Assembly (NCBI RefSeq): GCF_047807365.1
Contig: NZ_JBLOUI010000002.1
Coordinates: 1 to 64,000, forward strand
DNA length: 64,000 nt
From: Peptacetobacter sp900539645
GTDB lineage: Bacteria; Bacillota; Clostridia; Peptostreptococcales; Peptostreptococcaceae
Reading direction: 5' to 3'
The position numbers and the translations under genes were made by a program. How positions within the stretch are numbered: position 1 is the stretch's first letter; every line of letters begins with the position of its first letter. Under the pieces are notes generated by a model, which had not been told where the DNA came from, did not search any database, and saw only the letters and a list, made by a program, of their open reading frames with translations. This document shows, piece by piece, positions 57,558-64,000 of the stretch.

Positions 57558-57614
57558 TTTAAAAATCAGAAAATCATAATTAAAAATTCTAAAAAAAGGA
57601 AAAGGGTGGAAAAA

Positions 57615-58448
57615 ATGATAACAATAATATCTCCAGCCAAAAATATGAGAAAATCTGAAGACTGGAAAGAATTAATTGACGAAGGGGAGCTAAGCTGCCC
57701 AAGACTTTACGAAAAATCAAACGAGGTACTTGCTCATATGAAGGAGTACATAACTGAGGAAATACGGGCAATAATGAAAATAAAAGAAAACCTAGCCCAG
57801 TTAAACTACTGTAGATTTCAGAGAATGAAACCTATATCTTGCTGTAAAAATGCTAAAGATGGCAAAGAAAATCCTAAATTCACAGGAAAAACACCAGCTA
57901 TATTTGCCTACGATGGAATACAGTACAAAAGTATAGCTCCAGAAAGTATATCAAAAGATGGGATAGAATTTTTAAACGATCATCTAAGAATAATAAGTGG
58001 ACTTTATGGAGTACTTAGACCATTTGACATGATTGATGAGTACAGACTTGAAATGCAGACTAAAATAAAAGTTAATGACAAGGCAAATCTATACTCATTC
58101 TGGGATGGAAGTATCGCAGGAAATATAGCAGAAGACTTAGGTGGAGAAGGTGTGGTGCTAAATTTGGCATCAAAAGAATACAGCAAAACTGTTGAAAAAT
58201 ACTTCAATGACAAGAAAGCTAAATCAAAAATAGACCTGATTACATGCACATTTAAGGTGGAAAAAGCAGGAAAATTAAAAGTTGAGTCTACAGCATCTAA
58301 AAAAGCTAGAGGACATATGGTTAAATATATCGCCGAAAACAAAATCGACGACATAGATGGTGTGAAAGCTTTTGATATAGATGGATTTACCTACTCTGAA
58401 AATGAATCTACAGAAAAAGAGATTGTATTTGTAAAGAAGGTTGATTAA
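57615..58448 (+). CDS. yaaA: YaaA family protein (peroxide stress protein)
   Basis: A 277-residue YaaA/DUF328 protein. It opens ITIISPAKNMRKSE, followed by PAIFAYDGIQYKSIAPES and the motif LRIISGLYGVLRPFDMI. In E. coli YaaA lowers free iron and protects DNA from peroxide. ATG 57615 follows GGGTGG at 6 bases; the in-frame GTG 57606 lies inside that site. It is flanked by the methyltransferase and the racemase on the same strand. Confidence 0.9.
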   Translation: MITIISPAKNMRKSEDWKELIDEGELSCPRLYEKSNEVLAHMKEYITEEIRAIMKIKENLAQLNYCRFQRMKPISCCKNAKDGKENPKFTGKTPAIFAYDGIQYKSIAPESISKDGIEFLNDHLRIISGLYGVLRPFDMIDEYRLEMQTKIKVNDKANLYSFWDGSIAGNIAEDLGGEGVVLNLASKEYSKTVEKYFNDKKAKSKIDLITCTFKVEKAGKLKVESTASKKARGHMVKYIAENKIDDIDGVKAFDIDGFTYSENESTEKEIVFVKKVD

Positions 58449-58540
58449 ATGAAACTAAAAATAAAAGTTAAACTAGAATTAAGTACAGATAAACTAAAAA
58501 AAAGAAAAAATAAAAAAGTTAGAGGAAAAAGAGGAAAACT

Positions 58541-59188
58541 ATGGAAAAAATAGCGGTAATAGCCGGAACTCCTATAGACACACTTATGGGTGCGGAGTTT
58601 TTGCAAAAAAAAGGACTAGAAACTGAGGAATTTCCAGTATCTGAAAACCCTGTTGAGCAGACAAAATTCCAAGCAATGCCACAGGAAACAAAAGAATTGG
58701 AAATGAAAAAAATAATAAATAAAATAAAAGAATGTGGAATAAAAAAAATATTTGTATACTGCAACTCCCTAAGCTCAGCAGTTGACATGGAAAAACTATC
58801 AAAAGAAGAAAACATCGTAATAGTAACGCCAATGGATGCGTACAAAAAAATAGCTGTGGACTACAACTCAGTAGGTGTATTTGCAGCTAACAATCAGGGG
58901 CTTGCGGGAATAGAGAGAACAATAGTAGAAAAAAACAAAAACTGCAATGTCATAGGAATAGGAATACTTCCTGTCGTACTAGATGTAGAAGCTAAAAAAC
59001 AAGCTCAAGACATAATAGCCGACAACCACCTAGACTTGGCAGTTGAATTCTTTGAAAAAAACAGAGTTGAAGCGATAATACTTGGATGCACGCACTTCCC
59101 TTACTTTGAAAAAGAACTAAAAAAATGCACTGAACTGGAAATAATAAACCCATCAGAAACAATGCATAAAATTTTAATTGAATACTAA
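58541..59188 (+). CDS. Aspartate/glutamate racemase family protein
   Basis: A 215-residue racemase-fold protein. Both catalytic cysteines are visible: IFVYCNSLSSAVD (about residue 74) and IILGCTHFPYF (about residue 188), 114 apart as in Asp/Glu racemases. It opens IAVIAGTPIDTLMGAEF. It probably turns over aspartate or glutamate; hydantoin-type relatives are possible. GGAAAA precedes the ATG. Palindrome C follows 8 bases after its stop. Confidence 0.85.
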   Translation: MEKIAVIAGTPIDTLMGAEFLQKKGLETEEFPVSENPVEQTKFQAMPQETKELEMKKIINKIKECGIKKIFVYCNSLSSAVDMEKLSKEENIVIVTPMDAYKKIAVDYNSVGVFAANNQGLAGIERTIVEKNKNCNVIGIGILPVVLDVEAKKQAQDIIADNHLDLAVEFFEKNRVEAIILGCTHFPYFEKELKKCTELEIINPSETMHKILIEY

Positions 59189-59195
59189 AAAATAA

Positions 59196-59319
59196 AGAGC
59201 AAGGTTTGTAACTGCTACTCGGCTCCTGGCTTCGACGTGGTGTAATTAAAAAGCATTGTTGAAAAAATGCTGCACGTCTGCAGATAGTCGCATGATTAGC
59301 AGTTACAAAACCTTGCTCT
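59196..59319 (+). repeat. Nested palindromic element, copy C
   Basis: Outer arms 59196-59217 and 59297-59319 (about 22 pairs, one bulge). The core CTCCTGGCTTC is at 59223-59233. A short inner stem GACGTG (59234-59239) pairs with CACGTC (59273-59278). The second core TGCAGATAGTCG is at 59279-59290. The inner loop holds TGTAATTAAAA, shared with copy D. Same sense as the racemase gene it follows. Confidence 0.87.
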
Positions 59320-59550
59320 CATCTTTTATACTCTTCAACCTAAAATTTTGAAGAAGAAAATTAAAACTGTTTGAAGTAAGTAAATATAGATAAGCAATAA
59401 TAGTGAGGATAGAAGATAATATTAAAATAATTTTATTATATTTGATGAGAATAGTAGCATTTTAGTTGCGAGATTAATAAAAAGTTAGGTTGTTTAATTT
59501 TGTAATTAGCTTTTTTGAGAAATAATTTTTTATAAATTTACTATATTGTA

Positions 59551-59759
59551 AAGAGTGTGTTAAATCAAAATTTATAGGAATAATAACTAACTTGCTAGAT
59601 TGAAGGTCATAGACAAAACGCACTCGACAATCTGCAGACGTGCATTTTAATTACAACAAAATACTTTACCTGCACGCACGTCGAAGCCTGGAGAGAAGTT
59701 TGTCTATGACTTCAATCCCCGAGAGATATTAACCTATAAATTTTGATTTAACCACTCTT
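59551..59759 (-). repeat. Nested palindromic element, copy D (two tiers of outer arms)
   Basis: Outermost arms 59551-59578 and 59733-59759 (27 pairs, one bulge). Second arms 59599-59617 and 59699-59716. Read on the minus strand, the core CTCCAGGCTTC is at 59693-59683, the inner stem around GACGTGC lies next to it, and the second core TGCAGATTGTCG is at 59636-59625. On the minus strand it lies after the end and terminator of the HAD gene. No gene is seen in 59189-59829 apart from copies C and D. Confidence 0.87.
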
Positions 59760-59794
59760 AAACATATAGAAAATTTATAACTGATTATAAACAA

Positions 59795-59823
59795 AAAAGC
59801 TATTGCAAAATTGCAACAGCCTT
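59795..59823 (-). terminator. Rho-independent terminator of the HAD gene
   Basis: On the minus strand GGCTGTTGCAA pairs with TTGCAATAGC, followed by TTTTTTG. It lies 7 bases after the stop of the HAD gene. Confidence 0.8.
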
Positions 59824-59829
59824 ATTTTA

Positions 59830-60633
59830 TTAATCTATCCAACCAAAATGCTTGCACGCATATTCTATTCCGTCATCGTCAGCATTTTTAGTTACAAAGT
59901 CAGCTTTTTCTTTTAATTCGTCAATCGCATTTCCCATAGCGATTGAAGTCCATTCATCTCTAAACATTTTTAAGTCGTTTTTCTGATCTCCAAATACTAC
60001 GACATCTTTGTATGGAGCGCCAAAATGGTCCATAACTGCCTTTATTCCAACAGATTTATCATCTGGCTCAACAAATAAGTATGCATCGTGGAATCTTACA
60101 AAAGGAAGATTTTTAAGAGCGACAAGAGTATCGTCTTCCTCAGGTTTACAAGCTATGTAAAGCTTGTAGTATGTGTCTATCTTTTCTATATCTAAATCAG
60201 GATCGACAATAGTTTCCATATAAACGTCCTCTGTAACATTTACAAAATCGTCGTTTCTAGTGTATCTAGTCTTTGAATTGTCTATAGAAATACCCCAAGG
60301 GATGTTTCTACTATCGGCTTCTTTTAAAAGGGCAATACAATTCTCCTTATTAAGAGGCTCGATATGTAAAAGCTTTCTATTTATAGTTATACCATTTCCG
60401 CCGTCGCTGACCATATTGTCAAACCCAAGCTCGTCTAAAAGCTCAACTGCCTTTGCGTGACTTCTACCTGTTGCAATGGCTAAAAAATGACCATTTTCCT
60501 CTAATTTTTCTAATGTTCTTCTTGTAGACTCTGGAACATATGGTTCTGGGAAACCTGTAGAAAGAGTTCCGTCTATGTCAAAGAAGAAATACTTCTTAAC
60601 AAATTTTTCATTAGTACTAATAATAATCACCAC
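59830..60633 (-). CDS. Cof-type HAD phosphatase
   Basis: A HAD-IIB phosphatase of about 260 residues. Motif I is FFFDIDGTLSTGF (nucleophile Asp), motif II IATGRSHAKAVELL, the conserved Lys region DKSVGIKAV, and motif III VFGDQKNDLKMF. It removes phosphate from sugar phosphates or flavin-type compounds in the cytoplasm. The start is unclear: AAGGTGGTGA (60637-60628) is a good ribosome site, but only ATT codons stand at proper distance (60624 or 60621). GTG 60633 or 60630 lie within the site, and the upstream ATG 60693 has none. Confidence 0.8.
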   Translation of the reverse strand: MVIIISTNEKFVKKYFFFDIDGTLSTGFPEPYVPESTRRTLEKLEENGHFLAIATGRSHAKAVELLDELGFDNMVSDGGNGITINRKLLHIEPLNKENCIALLKEADSRNIPWGISIDNSKTRYTRNDDFVNVTEDVYMETIVDPDLDIEKIDTYYKLYIACKPEEDDTLVALKNLPFVRFHDAYLFVEPDDKSVGIKAVMDHFGAPYKDVVVFGDQKNDLKMFRDEWTSIAMGNAIDELKEKADFVTKNADDDGIEYACKHFGWID

Positions 60634-60879
60634 CTTAAAATAATTTTTGCTATAAAGAAATGGTACCACAAAATTCAAAAAAATAATATCCATTAAATGT
60701 AAAAAATTGATTAATACAAATCTCAAAAGCTAGAAAATTACAGAGAATTTGATTAAAGAAAATTGTAGAAGTCATTTTTTTTGTAGAAGTATTTATTTTA
60801 TTTCTTTTTTGTTCTATTATATTAATTAAAGGGAAATGAAAACTAAGAAATATTTAAAAATTAGAGAAAGGATGGCTAT

Positions 60880-61692
60880 ATGAACGTATTAAATATAGAT
60901 AGAATAATAAATCTAAGAAAAGAATATCAGTCAGTAAAAGAGGATTTTGCAGAAGCTGTCCTTGATAGAGCGGAAAATGTAATAAAAAAAGAGGTACTCA
61001 TAAAATCTACATACCAGTCACACTTTGGAATGTACGAGCTAGCAATACTTAAAACAGAGGTGGATAGAAGAATGCTTCTGAGAAAGCTTGAGCTGGCAAA
61101 TGAATATATGAAGGCAAATAAGGACATAGACGAGGATAAAATAAGGAAAATTGCTGAGTCTGAGCAGCTTGGACTTTTAGAGATAATAGAAAATAAAAAA
61201 TCTCGGATACAGAAGGCAAATGACTTTTTAAAAAGAGATAGATTAAACACTAGAGAAAAGGAAAGAATGAAAGACAGCATGAAGCTACTTACATTGAAAC
61301 TTCATCCGGTATTAAACAAAAAATCAGATGAAAAATCTATTATGATACTTGAAAGAGCGTTGGATGCATTTATAGACGATAATTACGGAAAAATGAGGAT
61401 GCTAGAAAATATTTTAGATGCGTCATGTGAAAAAGAAGAAAACCTAGACGAAAAAACAATGGTCAAAGAAATAGAAAGAATAAGAAGAGCCATTGCAGAC
61501 GAGGTAATGCAAGCGGCACTTGAAAGAAGAGAAAAGGTCTTTGAAATGGAAGATTTAGTATTCAATTTGAAAAAAGTTGAAGAGCAAAAAGAAGCTTTAA
61601 AGAATGAATTAAAGATAGAGCAGCAAGCTAGGGATGATTTAAAATACAAACTAGACTTACTTGAAAAAATATACAACTTCAATGTAGAATAA
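60880..61692 (+). CDS. Unrecognised coiled-coil protein
   Basis: A 270-residue, highly charged helical protein that I cannot name. Long Lys/Glu/Arg heptads run from residue 5 to 110 and from 195 to the end. Near residue 139 the segment LLTLKLHPVLNKK resembles the HPD turn of a J domain with the Asp lost. There is no signal or membrane segment. AGAAAGGA precedes the ATG. The MATE gene starts 35 bases later, so the two may be one transcript. Confidence 0.65.
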   Translation: MNVLNIDRIINLRKEYQSVKEDFAEAVLDRAENVIKKEVLIKSTYQSHFGMYELAILKTEVDRRMLLRKLELANEYMKANKDIDEDKIRKIAESEQLGLLEIIENKKSRIQKANDFLKRDRLNTREKERMKDSMKLLTLKLHPVLNKKSDEKSIMILERALDAFIDDNYGKMRMLENILDASCEKEENLDEKTMVKEIERIRRAIADEVMQAALERREKVFEMEDLVFNLKKVEEQKEALKNELKIEQQARDDLKYKLDLLEKIYNFNVE

Positions 61693-61727
61693 ATAGGGAA
61701 ATTTAGAGAAAAGAAAAAGGAGGAGCT

Positions 61728-63077
61728 ATGGCAGGGAGACTTGACTTAACTGAGGGAAGAATTGCCGACAAGCTTATAAGGTTGGCGCTTCCAATTATGG
61801 GAACATCTTTTATAAACATAGGCTACAATGTAGTCGACATGCTTTGGGTTGGTAGAGCAGGAAGTTCTGCAGTTGCAGCAGTTGGAACAGCAGGATTTTA
61901 CACTTGGCTAGCACTAGCATTTATAGCAATATCGAGAGTTGGCGGAGAGGTAAAGGTTGCACAGAGTATGGGAGACCACAACCTAGACGAAACAAGAGCT
62001 TACATAAAGGCAGCGATAGAAATAAACATCGTGCTTGCGATATTATTTGGTGCAGTGCTTATAATTTTCAACCGACCACTTATTGAATTGTTCAGACTTG
62101 GTGATGAACACGTAACACAGCAGGGAAGTACATACCTTATAATAGTAGGACTTGGAATGGTATTTTACTTCATAAACCCAGTATTTACAGCAATTTTCAA
62201 TGGGTTGGGAGATAGTAAGACACCGTTTATAATCAACACAACTGGATTATTAGTCAATATATTCTTAGATCCAGTACTTATATTAGGGTTTGGACCAGTT
62301 CCTAGCATGGGTGTAGCTGGGGCTGCGATTGCCACAATAACTGCACAGGCTTGTGCAACACTCATATTCATATACAAAATTGCTAAAAAAGAAGGAATAT
62401 ACTTTAAAATAAGATATTTCAAAAATATAAAACTTAGCTACCACAAAGAACTATTCATATTAGGATTACCAGTCGCAATACAGAGTGGTATGTTTACAGG
62501 ATTTTCTATGTGCATAGGGGTAATAGTTGCTAGATGGGGACCGGTAGCGATTGCAGTACAAAAGGTCGGAAACCAAATTGAATCTATTGCATACACAACT
62601 GCTGATGGTATGGCATCATCTGTATCTGCATTTGTAGGTCAGAACTACGGAGCAGGAAAAGTTGATAGAATAGAAAAAGGAGCTAAAGTTGGAATAATGT
62701 TTGCAATATTCTGGGGGGCGCTAACAATGTGCCTACTAGTATTTGGAGCAGACTTTATCTTTAAATTCTTCATAGACGAGCCAGAAGCAAGAAGAATAGG
62801 TGCAAACTACCTGATGATACTAGGATTTGGGGAAATATTCCAATGCCTAGAAATAATCGTAACTGGTGTACTAAGAGGACTTGGAAGAACATACATAACA
62901 TCTGCTGTAAGTATAATATTTACAGGTGCAAGAATACCAATGGCACTACTACTATCATCTGTATTAGGAATGGGACTAACAGGTGTCTGGGTGAGTATAT
63001 CACTTAGCATGGGAATAAAAGGAATAGTAATGCTATCAGTATACCTAACATACAAACGCAAAGGAAAACTAGTATAA
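61728..63077 (+). CDS. MATE-family exporter
   Basis: A 449-residue efflux protein with twelve membrane segments. The start LTEGRIADKLIRLALPIMGT and the segments NVVDMLWVGRAG and FNGLGDSKTPFIIN are MATE-typical, with a matching second half (AFVGQNYGAGKVDRIEKG). It exports drugs or metabolites in exchange for Na+ or H+. GGAGGAG precedes the ATG. The Na+ V-ATPase and NhaC nearby would maintain the Na+ gradient it could use. Confidence 0.88.
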   Translation: MAGRLDLTEGRIADKLIRLALPIMGTSFINIGYNVVDMLWVGRAGSSAVAAVGTAGFYTWLALAFIAISRVGGEVKVAQSMGDHNLDETRAYIKAAIEINIVLAILFGAVLIIFNRPLIELFRLGDEHVTQQGSTYLIIVGLGMVFYFINPVFTAIFNGLGDSKTPFIINTTGLLVNIFLDPVLILGFGPVPSMGVAGAAIATITAQACATLIFIYKIAKKEGIYFKIRYFKNIKLSYHKELFILGLPVAIQSGMFTGFSMCIGVIVARWGPVAIAVQKVGNQIESIAYTTADGMASSVSAFVGQNYGAGKVDRIEKGAKVGIMFAIFWGALTMCLLVFGADFIFKFFIDEPEARRIGANYLMILGFGEIFQCLEIIVTGVLRGLGRTYITSAVSIIFTGARIPMALLLSSVLGMGLTGVWVSISLSMGIKGIVMLSVYLTYKRKGKLV

Positions 63078-63084
63078 AAATATT

Positions 63085-63241
63085 AATAAATAGGCTATTA
63101 CACTTTTGTAATGGTCTATTTTTATGCTTTAAACAACAAAGAATCTCCTCTCCAGGCAATCAAGTTGCATTGTCGAGTTCGATTTCTTTGTTATTCAAAG
63201 CAAATAGAACCATATACAAAAGCCGTAATAGCCACATTTAT
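63085..63241 (+). repeat. Nested palindromic element, copy E (no inner stem), overlapping the MATE terminator
   Basis: The two arms, about 63085-63144 and 63181-63241, pair over most of their length with a few bulges, for example AACAAAGAAT facing ATTTCTTTGTT. The core CTCTCCAGGC is at 63148-63157 and the second core TGCATTGTCG at 63166-63175; only GCAA/TTGC remains between them. The 5' arm alone folds into the MATE terminator (TAGGCTATTACA, 63091-63102, with TGTAATGGTCTA, then T). So two folds compete. Confidence 0.82.
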
Positions 63242-63272
63242 TAAATTATAATTACTGCGTAAAACAGAAAAA

Positions 63273-63393
63273 ACTTGGAACAAGAAAAATCACTGCTCTA
63301 AAGCGACAATTCTGCAAGCGCCCAACATCATTGAAATGTGTTATATGAATGGGTTGGGCGCTGAAGCCTGGAGAGCGAATACTTGTATTAAGT
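63273..63393 (-). repeat. Nested palindromic element, copy F (weak outer arms)
   Basis: On the minus strand the core CTCCAGGCTTC is at 63373-63363. The inner stem AGCGCCCAAC pairs with GTTGGGCGCT, with the loop holding ATAACACATTT as in copies A and B. The second core TGCAGAATTGTCG is at 63316-63304. The outer arms are poor: ACTT and ACAAG (63273-63284) face CTTGT and AAGT (63382-63393). It may be a decayed copy. Confidence 0.75.
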
Positions 63394-63746
63394 CTAGGGA
63401 TCCTGCAAAATTTGCAACAGCTTTTTTATTCCTAAGTAACAACTTATATAAACTCTTGAAGTTTTATGACTTTATTATGTAAAGAATTTATACATCTGTA
63501 AAAAACGAACGATAATGATAGAATATACTCATAAAATACTGAAATGATATAAATATTTTATAGACTAAAACATAATTATAGAAAAAAACTGAAAAAAAAT
63601 AAAATAAATAATAATAAGTTTATGAGCTTGTAAGCTTTGAAAAATGTGGGTTATAAGCATATTGACCATTTTAGAAAATAAATAGTAAAAGAGATAAAGC
63701 TAAAAAAGTATGAATTTATAATTTTCTGATAAATATAGAAATACCC
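63394..63746. other. Gene-free AT-rich stretch
   Basis: No gene is supported. CTGCAAAATTTGCAACAGCTTTTTT near 63412-63427 looks like part of a terminator. The rest is AT-rich with stops in all frames. Confidence 0.55.
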
Positions 63747-63775
63747 TTGCAATATTGCAAAATAGATAGTATAAT
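63747..63775 (+). promoter_or_regulatory. Promoter with an operator-like palindrome over the -35 box
   Basis: TTGCAA (63747-63752), a 17-base spacer and TATAAT (63770-63775). The -35 box is part of TTGCAATATTGCAA (63747-63760), a perfect 14-base palindrome that may bind a repressor. The transcript would start near 63782 and run out of the window. Confidence 0.7.
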
Positions 63776-63885
63776 TTGAAGAGTAATAGGAAAAGAAATA
63801 TTAAAAAAGACTTAAATAATAAAAGTAATGACAAACAACATAGTAATCAACTAACTTAACCATATAAATTTTATGTAAATAAAAG

Positions 63886-63928
63886 ACTGTATCACTTTCT
63901 GCTGCGTGAACAGTTTTTTATTTTTTTG
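63886..63928 (+). terminator. Leader terminator or attenuator at the right edge
   Basis: ACTGT and CAC (63886-63895) pair with GTG and ACAGT (63906-63914), then TTTTTATTTTTTT follows. It lies about 105 bases after the promoter start, with no ORF between, so it makes either a small RNA or an attenuated leader. Confidence 0.65.
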
Positions 63929-64000
63929 TGGTAAAATATTAAATGTGAGAATTTTTTTGCTTGAAATTAAAATAAAAAATATCTATAATATTATATGAAA

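Overview
The window comes from a low-GC anaerobic member of the Clostridia. Peptostreptococcaceae, near Peptostreptococcus, fits best. This rests on AT-rich DNA, heavy use of ATA for Ile and (unusually) CAG for Gln, a V-type Na+-ATPase operon, many PTS systems, amino-acid and peptide enzymes, and a GrdB-like protein. No rRNA, tRNA, prophage, insertion sequence or CRISPR array was seen.

Layout. 1-1.9 kb: a terminator, an unrecognised small ORF, an EamA transporter and a DUF3842 protein. 2.1-10.1 kb: one long run for nickel, nikABCDE-like import followed by larB, larC and larE, which make the nickel-pincer cofactor; the LarC has a very long histidine tract. 10.2-15.3 kb: an M20 amidohydrolase with an RpiR regulator (minus strand), a glyoxalase-like protein, a small membrane protein, an ADP-ribosylglycohydrolase and an unknown protein. 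15.5-25.1 kb: amino-sugar region, with a LicT-type antiterminator and its RNA target, PTS IIA and IICB of the GlcNAc type, nagA and a GntR regulator (minus strand), then kinase, AgaS and class II aldolase. NagA, AgaS, kinase and aldolase together match the N-acetylgalactosamine to tagatose route, and four matching palindromic operators mark the GntR regulon. 25.4-40.6 kb: two PTS modules of the lactose/cellobiose type, each with a large PRD/EIIA regulator and, unusually, peptidases (M42, M24, M20), a PLP lyase, a glycosylasparaginase-like hydrolase and a GrdB-like protein. 40.8-44.1 kb: CutC, NhaC and a DUF169 protein. 45.0-53.8 kb: nine-gene V-ATPase operon in the Enterococcus hirae ntpFIKECGABD order, with Na+-type ligands in the rotor subunit. 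54-63 kb: HD protein, PepD, methyltransferase, YaaA, Asp/Glu racemase family protein, HAD phosphatase (minus), a coiled-coil protein and a MATE exporter.

The most unusual signal is a family of at least six long nested palindromes (A-F) in gene-free DNA, mostly just after gene ends. Their arms differ completely between copies yet stay self-complementary. They share two short core motifs, CTCCAGGCTTC on the 5' side and TGCAGATTGTCG on the 3' side of a variable inner stem. I do not recognise this family. A second oddity is a PTS regulator (25439) that has an excellent ribosome binding site and a complete HTH but no ATG, GTG or TTG where it should start.
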